This document shows positions 38,439 to 46,305 of a DNA stretch of 64,000 nt, piece after piece (position 1 is the stretch's first letter; the number at the start of each line of letters is the position of its first letter). Under the pieces are notes generated by a model. That model had not been told where the DNA came from and did no database searches. It was given only the letters and a program-made list of their open reading frames with translations. The translations under genes were made by a program, and so were the position numbers. This DNA is from an uncultured Sphingomonadaceae bacterium (lineage in GTDB: Bacteria > Pseudomonadota > Alphaproteobacteria > Sphingomonadales > Sphingomonadaceae), in contig CANMEE010000002.1 in the NCBI GenBank assembly GCA_947496865.1, forward strand, positions 496,001 to 560,000, written 5' to 3'.

Positions 38439-39692
38439 ATGCGTCGTGTTGTAGTGACCGGACTAGGTTTGGTAACGCCTCTTGGTGGAGATGTGGAAAC
38501 TAGCTGGAGCAATATTCTGGCTTCGAAATCCGGTGCCGGAAAAATCACACGCTTTGATGCTTCGGACCAAAAATGCCATATCGCCTGTGAAGTCAAACCG
38601 GCTGACCATGAATATGGTTTTGATCCCAACAAGCGCGTCGATCACAAGGTTCAGCGTCAGGTTGATCCGTTCATTGTCTATGGCATTGATGCCGCGGGGC
38701 AGGCACTGGAAGATGCCGGTCTCACCGAGATGAGTGACGAAGATAAGCTGCGCACAGGTTGTTCTATTGGTTCTGGTATTGGCGGATTACCGGGCATTGA
38801 AAAAGAATCACTGGTTCTTCACGAACGTGGTCCGGGACGGGTCAGCCCGCATTTTGTCCATGGCCGGTTGATCAATCTGATTTCCGGTCAGGTTTCAATT
38901 AAATATGGCCTAATGGGTCCTAATCACGCAGTTGTGACGGCCTGTTCTACGGGCGCGCACAGCATTGGGGACGCAGCGCGGATGATCGCTTTGGATGATG
39001 CCGACGTGATGTTGGCTGGTGGCGCAGAAGCAACAATTTGTCCGATTGGTATTGCCGGTTTCGCGCAGGCGAAAGCGCTTTCCACGAATAATGACAATCC
39101 GGAAGGGGCGTCGCGGCCTTATGACAAAAACCGCGATGGTTTTGTTATGGGTGAGGGTGCTGGCGTTGTCGTTTTGGAAGAATATGAGCACGCCAAGGCG
39201 CGCGGCGCGAATATCTACGCAGAAGTCGTTGGCTATGGCCTTTCGGGAGACGCGCATCATGTAACCGCGCCCCATCCAGATGGTGTGGGTGCTTATCGCT
39301 CGATGGAAATGGCGCTGAAACGCTCTGGCCTCACCACGGCGGACATTGACTACGTCAACGCCCATGGGACGTCTACTATGGCGGATGTTCTCGAATTGGC
39401 GGCCGTACGCCGTCTGTTTGGCGATGATATCAAGAGCATGTCGATGAGCTCGACCAAGTCTGCAATCGGTCATTTGTTGGGCGGAGCAGGGGCTGTCGAA
39501 GCGATTTTCTGTATATTGGCGCTGCGCGATCAGATTGTTCCACCGACACTGAATCTCGATGATCCCGAAGAAAGCTGCGCTGACGTTGATCTGGTGCCGC
39601 ATGTCGCCAAAAAGCGCGAAGTGAAAGCGGTGTTGAGCAACAGCTTTGGCTTTGGCGGAACCAATGCCAGCATCATCATGAAGGCGGTATAG
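38439..39692 (+). CDS. fabF: 3-oxoacyl-ACP synthase II
   Basis: FabF elongates acyl-ACP by decarboxylative condensation. The 417-residue protein has the KAS Cys-His-His triad: VTACSTGAHSIGDA, NAHGTSTMADV and SAIGHLLGGAGAVE. The start (MRRVVVTGLGLVTPLGGDV) and end (SFGFGGTNASIIM) are characteristic of FabF. AAGGAG lies 7 bases before ATG. It precedes mltG by 7 bp, so the two are probably one transcript. Confidence 0.98.
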   Translation: MRRVVVTGLGLVTPLGGDVETSWSNILASKSGAGKITRFDASDQKCHIACEVKPADHEYGFDPNKRVDHKVQRQVDPFIVYGIDAAGQALEDAGLTEMSDEDKLRTGCSIGSGIGGLPGIEKESLVLHERGPGRVSPHFVHGRLINLISGQVSIKYGLMGPNHAVVTACSTGAHSIGDAARMIALDDADVMLAGGAEATICPIGIAGFAQAKALSTNNDNPEGASRPYDKNRDGFVMGEGAGVVVLEEYEHAKARGANIYAEVVGYGLSGDAHHVTAPHPDGVGAYRSMEMALKRSGLTTADIDYVNAHGTSTMADVLELAAVRRLFGDDIKSMSMSSTKSAIGHLLGGAGAVEAIFCILALRDQIVPPTLNLDDPEESCADVDLVPHVAKKREVKAVLSNSFGFGGTNASIIMKAV

Positions 39693-39699
39693 CAATATC

Positions 39700-40671
39700 A
39701 TGCGGCACTTCGGTTGCCTGATCCTTGTTATCGCGGCGATCATTATTGGTCTGGTAGCAGGCAATTTCATCTATGGATGGAATGCCAGCGGGCCGTCGGA
39801 AAATGAACGGCAGATTGTCATCAAATCAGGGTCAAGCCTTGGCATGGCGGCCAATGCTCTTGAAGATGCGGGGGTTATTAAATCCGCCGATGCGTTTCTC
39901 AACCGCGCCAAGATTTTTGGCGGATCGGAACCGATTAAGGCCGGAGAATTTGTCATTCCTGCCGGTGCAAGCAATGCAACGATCCTGAACATCCTGCAGG
40001 GCGGAAAGACGCTTCTTCGCCTGATAACAATACCCGAAGGCACGCCATCGATCATCGTTCACGAAAAACTGATGGCCGAAAAATTGCTGACCGGCGACGT
40101 TCCGGTTCCAGCAGAAGGTTCGATACTGCCGGATAGCTACAGTTTCGAGCGGGGAGAAGACCGGGCTGCGGTGGTTGCGCGGATGCAAAAAGCGATGAAA
40201 GATACGATCGCGGAGCTATGGCCGAAAAAGACCTCTGCCAGCGTCGTAAAAACGCCCGAAGAAGCGATTATATTGGCCGCGATTGTCGAGAAAGAAACAG
40301 CATTGGCCAGCGAACGCCGCACGGTTGCCGCTGTTTATAGCAACCGGGTCACGCGTAATATGATGCTGCAAGCGGATCCGACGATCATTTATCCGATCAC
40401 CAAAGGCAAGCCATTGGGCCGCCGCATAAGACAATCCGAAATTGCTGCGGTGAACGATTATAATACCTATTCCATGGTGGGTTTGCCCAAGGGGCCGATT
40501 GCTAATCCGGGTCGCGCTTCAATTGAAGCGGTGCTCAATCCGGCCAAGAGCGACTATTTGTTCTTTGTCGCGGACGGCAAGGGCGGGCATGTGTTTGCAA
40601 AGACGCTGGCCGAGCATAATGCCAATGTCGAAAAATGGTTCGCGATCCGCCGCGAAAGGGGCGAGATGTAG
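39700..40671 (+). CDS. mltG: Endolytic transglycosylase MltG (YceG)
   Basis: MltG is an inner-membrane lytic transglycosylase that cuts nascent glycan strands and sets their length. The 323-residue protein has one N-terminal membrane anchor (about residues 5-27), a LysM-like segment, and the YceG catalytic domain with ILAAIVEKETALASERRTVA (catalytic Glu), the DPTIIYPITKGKPL stretch and YSMVGLPKGPIANPGRASI. Linkage fabF-mltG is a frequent alphaproteobacterial arrangement. It ends 8 bases before the next small gene. Confidence 0.95.
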   Translation: MRHFGCLILVIAAIIIGLVAGNFIYGWNASGPSENERQIVIKSGSSLGMAANALEDAGVIKSADAFLNRAKIFGGSEPIKAGEFVIPAGASNATILNILQGGKTLLRLITIPEGTPSIIVHEKLMAEKLLTGDVPVPAEGSILPDSYSFERGEDRAAVVARMQKAMKDTIAELWPKKTSASVVKTPEEAIILAAIVEKETALASERRTVAAVYSNRVTRNMMLQADPTIIYPITKGKPLGRRIRQSEIAAVNDYNTYSMVGLPKGPIANPGRASIEAVLNPAKSDYLFFVADGKGGHVFAKTLAEHNANVEKWFAIRRERGEM

Positions 40672-40679
40672 GAAGCAAT

Positions 40680-41114
40680 ATGACGGGTCTTTTGGTCAAC
40701 AATATGATGGTGTCGATGCTTGCTCTTGCGGGTCCACAGCCGGCAGAAGTTGCTGGAAACGCAGGGGAAGAGACGCAAATCACCCCGGCGGAACAGGCTG
40801 CCGCAACCCGGGAAAAGCTTCTCGGTCGGTATAATTTACGCGGTGTGATGGAAACCGCGTCCGGCCTTGAACTGCTCGAAGACGGCAGTTTTCGATGGTT
40901 TTTGATGGTCGGCGGGCTTGACGCTTTTTCCGCAGGGCGTTGGAGCCTTGAGGATGGTCAGGTCGTGATGGTCTATGATCCGCCAAAGGAAGGCGCGGGT
41001 TATGACGCCCTCGGCACGGTTGTCATGCAAATCGATGGCGACAATCTCTTGCCACCGCAAAATTTTGGTCGCGGTACCTATGTTAAACTGAAACCCAGAG
41101 CGGACAGTGAGTGA
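40680..41114 (+). CDS. Hypothetical secreted protein downstream of mltG
   Basis: The 144-residue product starts at ATG 40680 with AGGAAG 4 bases upstream; an upstream in-frame codon (40635) overlaps mltG and is unlikely. MTGLLVNNMMVSMLALAG is a plausible short signal or membrane segment. The body contains a GRYNLRGVMETASGLELLED...RWSLEDGQVVM layout suggestive of a small beta-barrel, with Gly and aromatic alternation. No named domain. It is probably co-transcribed with mltG. Confidence 0.75.
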   Translation: MTGLLVNNMMVSMLALAGPQPAEVAGNAGEETQITPAEQAAATREKLLGRYNLRGVMETASGLELLEDGSFRWFLMVGGLDAFSAGRWSLEDGQVVMVYDPPKEGAGYDALGTVVMQIDGDNLLPPQNFGRGTYVKLKPRADSE

Positions 41115-41120
41115 ACCGGC

Positions 41121-41711
41121 TCAACCTTCCGGACTATAAACATCGGCGGCGACCATGATCAGGCCCGCATCAACCATTTCCTGACCATCTTGCCCGCCTG
41201 CCGGCATCACAACCATTCTTAGTTCTGACATCCCGTCATCATAAGGTTCACGCCATCCGGTTGTGTGAAGGGGTGAAAACTCGGCAGGTAGGTCGTTTTC
41301 GGTCATGCCAACGGCATCCGCTCTTTTGGTCAACCGTTCCAGAAAGCCTTCACGTTTGACGCCCAGCATCATAGGTTTGTCCGAAGGCAGCGATGTCAGC
41401 ACCATACAATAGCGAGACTCATTGTCTTCCCCCCAAGTGACAACGTAGCGATCTGAGAAGAGATGCCGGATTTCACCATTGGTGCGCCGCCGCACCGGCA
41501 GCGTATCTCGTCCTTGAGCCGTTATCGGTGATAGCGATAAACCTTCAAATGGCATGATATCCTTTTGAATGAAACCAAGGCAATCGTCAAAAATGATCCG
41601 CATCACCAGCGTTTCATTGTCTTCGATCGATGGCGGCTCTGAGGCCGAGGCCAGAGGACTGGAGACAAGCGACAGAAATGTAGTGAGGCCTAACCATATT
41701 GCTTTGTGCAT
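41121..41711 (-). CDS. Hypothetical exported protein
   Basis: The 196-residue product has a clear type I signal peptide (MHKAIWLGLTTFLSLVSS, cleavage near ASA/SEPP). The mature part has one Cys in FDDCLGFI and another in SRYCMVLTS, possibly a disulfide. It carries no motif I can assign. It converges with the mltG operon and is followed by the nitronate monooxygenase-like gene on the same strand. Confidence 0.7.
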   Translation of the reverse strand: MHKAIWLGLTTFLSLVSSPLASASEPPSIEDNETLVMRIIFDDCLGFIQKDIMPFEGLSLSPITAQGRDTLPVRRRTNGEIRHLFSDRYVVTWGEDNESRYCMVLTSLPSDKPMMLGVKREGFLERLTKRADAVGMTENDLPAEFSPLHTTGWREPYDDGMSELRMVVMPAGGQDGQEMVDAGLIMVAADVYSPEG

Positions 41712-41764
41712 ATCGATTACTCCATGCTCAACTCAGCTCGGGGCCGAGCATATCATAGCGCTGA

Positions 41765-42736
41765 TCAGTAGTTAAACCGCGTCGCCAAGCTATCCCGCGC
41801 TTCCTGATATTCAGAAATCAGGATATCGACCATTTCTTGAACCGAACGAACTTCGTCAATCGCGCCAATGCCTTGGCCGCTGCCCCAGATATCTTTCCAT
41901 GCTTTTTTGTCGGTATTTCCGCCAGAACCAAAGTTCATCGTCTTATAATCGCCCTGTGGCAGATCATCAGGGTCAAGACCGGCACTTTCAATGGAACCGC
42001 GCAGATAGTTGCCGCTCACGCCCGTAAACAGGTCAGAATAGACAATATCCTTGGCCCGGCCTTCGACGATACCGTCTTTATAGCCTTGGTCAGCGTTCGC
42101 TTCTTTCGTGGCGATAAAGGCGGAACCCATATAGCCGAAATCAGCGCCCATGGCCTGTGCGCCCAAGATCGAGGCGCCACAGCCGATGGAACCGGACAGG
42201 GCAACTGGGCCATCAAACCATTGGCGAATTTCCTGCATCAGCGCGAAGGGAGAGATAACACCCGCATGGCCGCCAGCGCCAGCAGCCACGGGAATGAGGC
42301 CATCTGCGCCTTTCTCAATGGCTTTATGGGCGAAACGATCATTGATAATATCATGCATCGTGATCCCGCCCCAGCTGTGAACAGCGGTATTGAGATCTTC
42401 GATCGCGCCCAGAGACGTAATGATCAGCGGCACTTTCCATTTTTCACAGGTTGCCATATCCTGATCGAGGCGATCATTGGACTTGTGGACAATCTGGTTC
42501 ACAGCAAACGGCGCAGCAGGCTTATCGGGATTATCCCGGTTCCAAGCGGCCAGTTCTTCGGTAATCTGGTGCATCCACTCATCAAGCAGGGTCTGTGGCC
42601 GAGCATTCAGGGCAGGGAAGGAACCGACGATACCGGCCTTACATTGCGCAATGACTAATTCAGGGCCTGATACAATGAAAAGCGGCGAACCGATGAGCGG
42701 CAGGCGAAGATTGTCGAACAATGCAGGTAAAGTCAT
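41765..42736 (-). CDS. Nitronate monooxygenase (2-nitropropane dioxygenase family)
   Basis: FMN-dependent nitronate monooxygenases oxidise alkyl nitronates such as propionate 3-nitronate. The 323-residue TIM-barrel protein has LIGSPLFIVSGPELVIAQCK at its N-terminus, GADGLIPVAAGAGGHAGVIS at the central FMN phosphate region, GGxxHG-like GAGGHAG and ALSGSIGCGASILGAQAMG. No catalytic nitronate partner genes are nearby. Close homologues are common in sphingomonads with uncertain substrates. It is flanked by the exported hypothetical and leuA, and probably transcribed alone. Confidence 0.9.
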   Translation of the reverse strand: MTLPALFDNLRLPLIGSPLFIVSGPELVIAQCKAGIVGSFPALNARPQTLLDEWMHQITEELAAWNRDNPDKPAAPFAVNQIVHKSNDRLDQDMATCEKWKVPLIITSLGAIEDLNTAVHSWGGITMHDIINDRFAHKAIEKGADGLIPVAAGAGGHAGVISPFALMQEIRQWFDGPVALSGSIGCGASILGAQAMGADFGYMGSAFIATKEANADQGYKDGIVEGRAKDIVYSDLFTGVSGNYLRGSIESAGLDPDDLPQGDYKTMNFGSGGNTDKKAWKDIWGSGQGIGAIDEVRSVQEMVDILISEYQEARDSLATRFNY

Positions 42737-42826
42737 AAATTCCCCATTTGAAAACTGTGTTAACCCGCCATAGCCTAAGCACAGGCGGATTCCACTGTTA
42801 TTTTAATCGATTGCTTAATATCGTCG

Positions 42827-44485
42827 CTAGAAACGATTTACCGCGCTGAGCAGGGCCTCAACAGAGGCTCTCGCGACATCGCTGTTAATGCCGACGCCGA
42901 AAAACTCCTGACCTTCCCCAGATTTGCATTCGATATAGGCGGCTGCTTGCGCGTCCTTGCCAGAACCCAGTGCATGTTCTGAATAATCGATAATTTCCAG
43001 TTCCACGCCCAAAGCGGAGGATACAGCGTCGACAACACTCGAAATCAAGCCATTGCCGCGCCCGCTCACTGATATTTCGCCATCCGGGCCTTTCACCTTG
43101 CCGACGAAAATGCGTTCACCGCCGGTTTGCCGTTCTTCGTAGCTAATCAGGCTATATTGGCCACCGCCACTAAGATGGTAACGATTTTGGAAAGCGCCCC
43201 AAATATCTTCGGAAGAAAGCTCACGACTTGTCTCGTCCGCCAGTTCCTGAACGGTACGGCTGAAATTGGCTTGCAGGCGCTTAGGCAGCTTTAGCCCCTG
43301 ATCCTGCTCCAATATCCAAGCAATACCGCCCTTGCCGGATTGGCTATTGACGCGAATGACGGCTTCATAGTCGCGGCCAATATCGCGTGGATCAATGGGT
43401 AGATAAGGTACGTTCCAATATTCGTCATTGCGCTGTTCTTGGGCGGTGAAGCCTTTTTTGATCGCGTCTTGATGGGAGCCTGAAAAAGCAGTGAAGACCA
43501 GCTCGCCGGCATAAGGATGACGCGCCGGTACGGGCAATTGATTGCAATATTCCACCGTTTTGACAATTTCATCCATGTTGGAGAAATCAATCTCGGGATC
43601 AACGCCCTGCGTGTACATGTTGAGGCCCAGCGTTACCAAGTCGACGTTACCCGTGCGCTCACCATTGCCAAACAGACAGCCTTCGACCCTATCCGCACCG
43701 GCCATCAAACCGAGTTCCGATGCGGCGATGCCCGAGCCGCGATCATTATGTGTGTGCAAGCTGATCACGACATGCTCCCGCTTGCTGATATGCTTGCAGA
43801 TCCATTCGACTTGATCGGCATAGATATTCGGTGTCGATGCTTCGACCGTGGCGGGCAGGTTGAGGATTAAAGGCTTTTCCGCAGTCGGTTCGATAATGTC
43901 CATGACAGCTTCACAGACTTCAAGGCTGAATTCTATCTCAGCAGTGGAAAAGGTTTCCGGCGAATATTCAAAATGCCAGTCGGTATCGGGATATTTTTCC
44001 GCCTGTTCGCGCAAGATTGTTGCGCCTTCTTTGGCAATATCTTTCACGCCTTCCTTGCCCAGTTTAAAGACGACATCGCGCCAGGCCGGGGAAACTGCGT
44101 TATAGAGATGGACGATGGCCTGCTTGGCGCCTTCAAGGCTTGCAAAGCTGGTTTCGATCAAATCACGGCGAGACTGGGTCAGTACTTGCACCATAACGTC
44201 ATCCGGAATGCTGCCTGATTTGACCAGACCGCTAATGAAATCAAAGTCGGTGGCACCGGCAGACGGGAAACCGACTTCTATTTCCTTGATTCCGATTTTG
44301 ATGAGTAGATCAAAAAAACGCTGTTTCTTTTGCGCATCCATCGGATCAATGAGCGCCTGATTGCCATCACGCAGGTCAGTAGAAAGCCAACGGGGCGCCT
44401 TTTCGATAATGCGGGAGGGCCATCGGCGGTCGGGTAAATCGATCTGGCCAAAGGGGCGATATTTTTGAGATGGATTAGGATGCAT
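42827..44485 (-). CDS. leuA: 2-isopropylmalate synthase
   Basis: LeuA condenses acetyl-CoA and 2-oxoisovalerate, the first step of leucine synthesis. The 552-residue (from ATG 44485) protein is the longer type with DLRDGNQAL, VISLHTHNDRGSGIA, GTERTGNVDLVTLG-like NGERTGNVDLVTL, and a C-terminal LeuA dimer/allosteric region. The longer start at 44521 adds 12 non-conserved residues. Upstream lies a Leu-codon-rich leader peptide and terminator, indicating control by transcription attenuation. leuCDB are not in the window. Confidence 0.95.
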   Translation of the reverse strand: MHPNPSQKYRPFGQIDLPDRRWPSRIIEKAPRWLSTDLRDGNQALIDPMDAQKKQRFFDLLIKIGIKEIEVGFPSAGATDFDFISGLVKSGSIPDDVMVQVLTQSRRDLIETSFASLEGAKQAIVHLYNAVSPAWRDVVFKLGKEGVKDIAKEGATILREQAEKYPDTDWHFEYSPETFSTAEIEFSLEVCEAVMDIIEPTAEKPLILNLPATVEASTPNIYADQVEWICKHISKREHVVISLHTHNDRGSGIAASELGLMAGADRVEGCLFGNGERTGNVDLVTLGLNMYTQGVDPEIDFSNMDEIVKTVEYCNQLPVPARHPYAGELVFTAFSGSHQDAIKKGFTAQEQRNDEYWNVPYLPIDPRDIGRDYEAVIRVNSQSGKGGIAWILEQDQGLKLPKRLQANFSRTVQELADETSRELSSEDIWGAFQNRYHLSGGGQYSLISYEERQTGGERIFVGKVKGPDGEISVSGRGNGLISSVVDAVSSALGVELEIIDYSEHALGSGKDAQAAAYIECKSGEGQEFFGVGINSDVARASVEALLSAVNRF

Positions 44486-44553
44486 GGGTGATACTCTTAT
44501 GCTGCAAGCCGTTTCGCGCAAGGCGGAAATTGCTAGTTAATTTCAATTTTTGG

Positions 44554-44613
44554 AAAAAACATCCCTTAGGCGGGTGCGGCCGCTTCGCGCAGCAGCATCG
44601 GTGCGCCTAAGGG
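44554..44613 (-). terminator. leuA attenuator terminator hairpin
   Basis: A perfect 10-bp stem, cccttaggcg (44604-44613) with cgcctaaggg (minus-strand reading of 44563-44572), is followed by ATG and six T. The loop has additional GC pairing. The leader stop codon TAG lies in the left arm. It is 69 nt before the leuA ATG and should terminate unless the leader ribosome stalls. Confidence 0.85.
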
Positions 44614-44654
44614 CGCATAAGTCGTAGTAGCTCTAGGTTTGAGACACTGTGCAT
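44607..44654 (-). CDS. leuA leader peptide
   Basis: Fifteen codons encode MHSVSNLELLRLMRP, with Leu at 7, 9, 10 and 12 read by CTA, CTA, CTA and CTT. The stop overlaps the left arm of the terminator hairpin. Starvation for Leu would stall the ribosome over codons 7-12, leaving the terminator region free to refold. The nearest sensible promoter places transcription start at the A of ATG, so the leader mRNA may be leaderless, like trpL of Sinorhizobium (from general knowledge). Function is inferred from codon content and architecture. Confidence 0.8.
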   Translation of the reverse strand: MHSVSNLELLRLMRP

Positions 44655-44661
44655 GGACACG

Positions 44662-44689
44662 GTAATATCTATCGCGGTGCAAAAATCAA
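44662..44689 (-). promoter_or_regulatory. Predicted leuA leader promoter
   Basis: On the minus strand, TTGATT (44684-44689), 16-bp spacer, TATTAC (44662-44667), then 7 bases to the leader ATG. Transcription would begin at the leader start codon. Sequence-only prediction. Confidence 0.5.
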
Positions 44690-44719
44690 CCATGCCGGTG
44701 AATTTATTTTGCATCGAGT

Positions 44720-44745
44720 GAAACCTTTTCGCCAGACCTCGCGAA
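44720..44745 (+). promoter_or_regulatory. Possible ECF-sigma promoter of the YHS/Cys-rich cluster
   Basis: GAAACC (44720-44725), 16 bp, CGAA (44742-44745). This resembles the GTAACC-N16-CGAA motif that I recall for the heavy-metal-responsive ECF sigma factor SigF of Caulobacter; one base differs. A transcript from here would have a roughly 90-nt leader before the first YHS gene. Confidence 0.5.
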
Positions 44746-44795
44746 ACCATCAACGAACACAATGTCTCGAACAAGTGTCTCAGACAGATTTTAAG

Positions 44796-44808
44796 TCTCC
44801 CTCAAACA
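44796..44808 (+). repeat. 13-bp motif upstream of YHS gene 1 (copy 1)
   Basis: tctccctcaaaca here is identical to 45713-45725, which precedes the second YHS gene. An inverted copy (gtttgagggag) begins at 45680. Candidate regulator or RNA-structure site, or a footprint of gene duplication. Confidence 0.5.
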
Positions 44809-44840
44809 CAGCCAATTTAGAATGAATCAAGGAACAGAAA

Positions 44841-45326
44841 ATGAAAAAATTTATCATGCCATTGGCCCTCGCATTGGCCGCAAGCTCAGCAAGTTTTATC
44901 TTGCCGATTGACGCTGCAATTGCTGGACCCACCTTCACTGGTGTCGAAGGCGGCAACATCGCAGTTGGCGGATATGACGTCACCTCATATTTCGCTGGCA
45001 ACGGCACACCGGTGAAAGGCAGCAACGCACACCGGATTAAATATAAGGGCGTCGATTATCATTTCAGCACGGCCGCAAATGCCGCGAAGTTTAAGAAAAA
45101 TCCTGCCAGTTTTGCCCCCCAATATGGCGGTCACTGCGCATGGGCTTTGTCTCGCGGTTCTCTCGCTCCTGGCGATCCAACCCTCTACAAAGTGGTCGAT
45201 GGCAAACTCTATCTGAACTTCAACAAAAATGTTCAGAAAACCTGGTTGGGTGACGTTGCCGGCTTCATTAGCAAAGCGGACATCAAATGGCCTTCATTCC
45301 CCGATGACGCCAAGTTTGGCAGTTAA
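44841..45326 (+). CDS. YHS-domain exported protein (copy 1)
   Basis: The 161-residue product has a signal peptide (about 1-28, FILPIDAAIAG) and a single YHS domain. Its core is AVGGYDVTSYFAGNGTPVKG, then YHFSTAANAAKFKKNPASF and APQYGGHCAWALSRG. Homologues are annotated as YHS-domain (seleno)proteins; the Cys in GGHCAW is the position at which some relatives may use Sec. YHS domains are associated with metal transport proteins. AAGGAACAG lies just before ATG. It begins a three-gene set with a Cys-Ala repeat protein and a second YHS protein, the latter about 55-60% similar by eye. Confidence 0.85.
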   Translation: MKKFIMPLALALAASSASFILPIDAAIAGPTFTGVEGGNIAVGGYDVTSYFAGNGTPVKGSNAHRIKYKGVDYHFSTAANAAKFKKNPASFAPQYGGHCAWALSRGSLAPGDPTLYKVVDGKLYLNFNKNVQKTWLGDVAGFISKADIKWPSFPDDAKFGS

Positions 45327-45387
45327 TTTGATCCGCCATTCGTCACGTGCTTCTTGAACTTAAATATTGAAACCAAAGGAAAATATC

Positions 45388-45669
45388 ATGAATAACCAAC
45401 GCAAACTCTCCGCAATGCTTGCTGTCATGGGCGGCCTGTCTCTTGCAACTCCATCCGCTGCATTGGCTACATGTACTGCTGCTGCTCCAACAGCACAGGC
45501 TGCCTGTGGCGCCTGCGCCGCCTCCGCTTGTGCCGCGGCTTGTGGCGCCTGCGCTGCCGCTTGTGGTGCTTGTGCCGCAGCCTGTGGTGCTTGTGCCGCT
45601 GATGCCGGAGCTTGCGCTGCTCAACCCGCCGCTTGCGGAGCTTGCGCTGCGGCTTGCGCTCCTCAATAA
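45388..45669 (+). CDS. Small exported Cys/Ala-rich repeat protein (CGACAAA repeats)
   Basis: The 93-residue product starts at ATG 45388 behind AAAGGA; the longer frame from 45367 is unlikely. Residues 1-27 form a signal peptide (SLATPSAALA). The roughly 66-residue mature part has 14 Cys and is otherwise mostly Ala and Gly, with five CGAC units, four of them in the heptad CGACAAA-like pattern. No other residues of a named fold occur, and there are no aromatics. This is typical of a soft-metal or thiol sink, or of a modified-peptide precursor, but no maturation enzyme is adjacent. Flanked closely by two YHS-domain genes on the same strand. Confidence 0.8.
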   Translation: MNNQRKLSAMLAVMGGLSLATPSAALATCTAAAPTAQAACGACAASACAAACGACAAACGACAAACGACAADAGACAAQPAACGACAAACAPQ

Positions 45670-45679
45670 TAAATTCATA

Positions 45680-45724
45680 GTTTGAGGGAGTTAGGTTATG
45701 CTATCGCATGACTCTCCCTCAAAC
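45680..45724. repeat. 11-bp inverted repeat between Cys-rich gene and second YHS gene
   Basis: gtttgagggag (45680-45690) and ctccctcaaac (45714-45724) are perfect inverted arms with a 23-nt loop. No T-run follows, so it is not a clear terminator; it could adjust mRNA stability or be a regulator site, and the right arm overlaps the shared 13-bp motif. Confidence 0.65.
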
Positions 45725-45725
45725 A
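45713..45725 (+). repeat. 13-bp motif upstream of YHS gene 2 (copy 2)
   Basis: Identical 13-mer to 44796-44808, located 22 bp before the second YHS start. It overlaps the right arm of the hairpin at 45680-45724. Confidence 0.5.
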
Positions 45726-45747
45726 AAATTGCATAAAGGACTAACTC

Positions 45748-46287
45748 ATGAACAAGAGATTTTTCGCAGCGATCATGATGGCAACCTTGCCAATCGCGTG
45801 CTCAGCGCCCTCTTCTGAAACAACAGAAGCAACCGAAACAATCGAAACTGCGATTGCCGAAGTTTCTGATGACATGAAACTTCCCGTTTTCACCGGTCCG
45901 TCAGGATCAGAAAATGTCGCGGTAAGCGGCTACGACACGGTCAGCTATTTTGAAGGCGACGGAACGCCAGTGGAAGGCAGCAAAGACCATCGTGTTAAGT
46001 ATAATGGCGTCGAGTATCATTTTGCTTCTGCAGAAAATGCAGAAAAATTCCAAGCCGAACCGGCCAAGTTTGCCCCCCAATATGGCGGTCACTGTGCATG
46101 GGCGGCGTCTCGCGGCAAGCTCGCTTCCGGTGATCCCACACTGTACAAGATTGTTGATGGCAAATTATATTTGAATTTCAACCAGAAGGTTCAGGATACC
46201 TGGAATGAAGACATTCCTGGCTTTATCGAAAAAGCCGATGAGGCATTTCCAGAAATCCCAGCGGATGCCCGTTACGACGACGCATAA
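45748..46287 (+). CDS. YHS-domain probable lipoprotein (copy 2)
   Basis: The 179-residue product has a signal ending LPIACSAP; the Cys18 could be lipidated though the lipobox is not ideal. A Thr/Glu-rich linker precedes a YHS domain nearly parallel to copy 1: AVSGYDTVSYFEGDGTPVEG, then APQYGGHCAWAASRGKLASG and DGKLYLNFNQKVQDTW. The pair therefore arose by duplication, with the Cys-rich gene between them. GGACTAACTC precedes ATG. A strong terminator follows, marking the end of the cluster. Confidence 0.85.
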   Translation: MNKRFFAAIMMATLPIACSAPSSETTEATETIETAIAEVSDDMKLPVFTGPSGSENVAVSGYDTVSYFEGDGTPVEGSKDHRVKYNGVEYHFASAENAEKFQAEPAKFAPQYGGHCAWAASRGKLASGDPTLYKIVDGKLYLNFNQKVQDTWNEDIPGFIEKADEAFPEIPADARYDDA

Positions 46288-46305
46288 ACACTAAAGCAGC
46301 AATAG

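Noticed and set aside
41837..42658. 273-codon plus-strand frame opposite the nitronate monooxygenase
   Set aside because: Antisense shadow with no recognisable domain.
45680..45724. Terminator between the Cys-rich gene and the second YHS gene
   Set aside because: The stem is perfect but no T-run follows, so it is listed as an inverted repeat instead.
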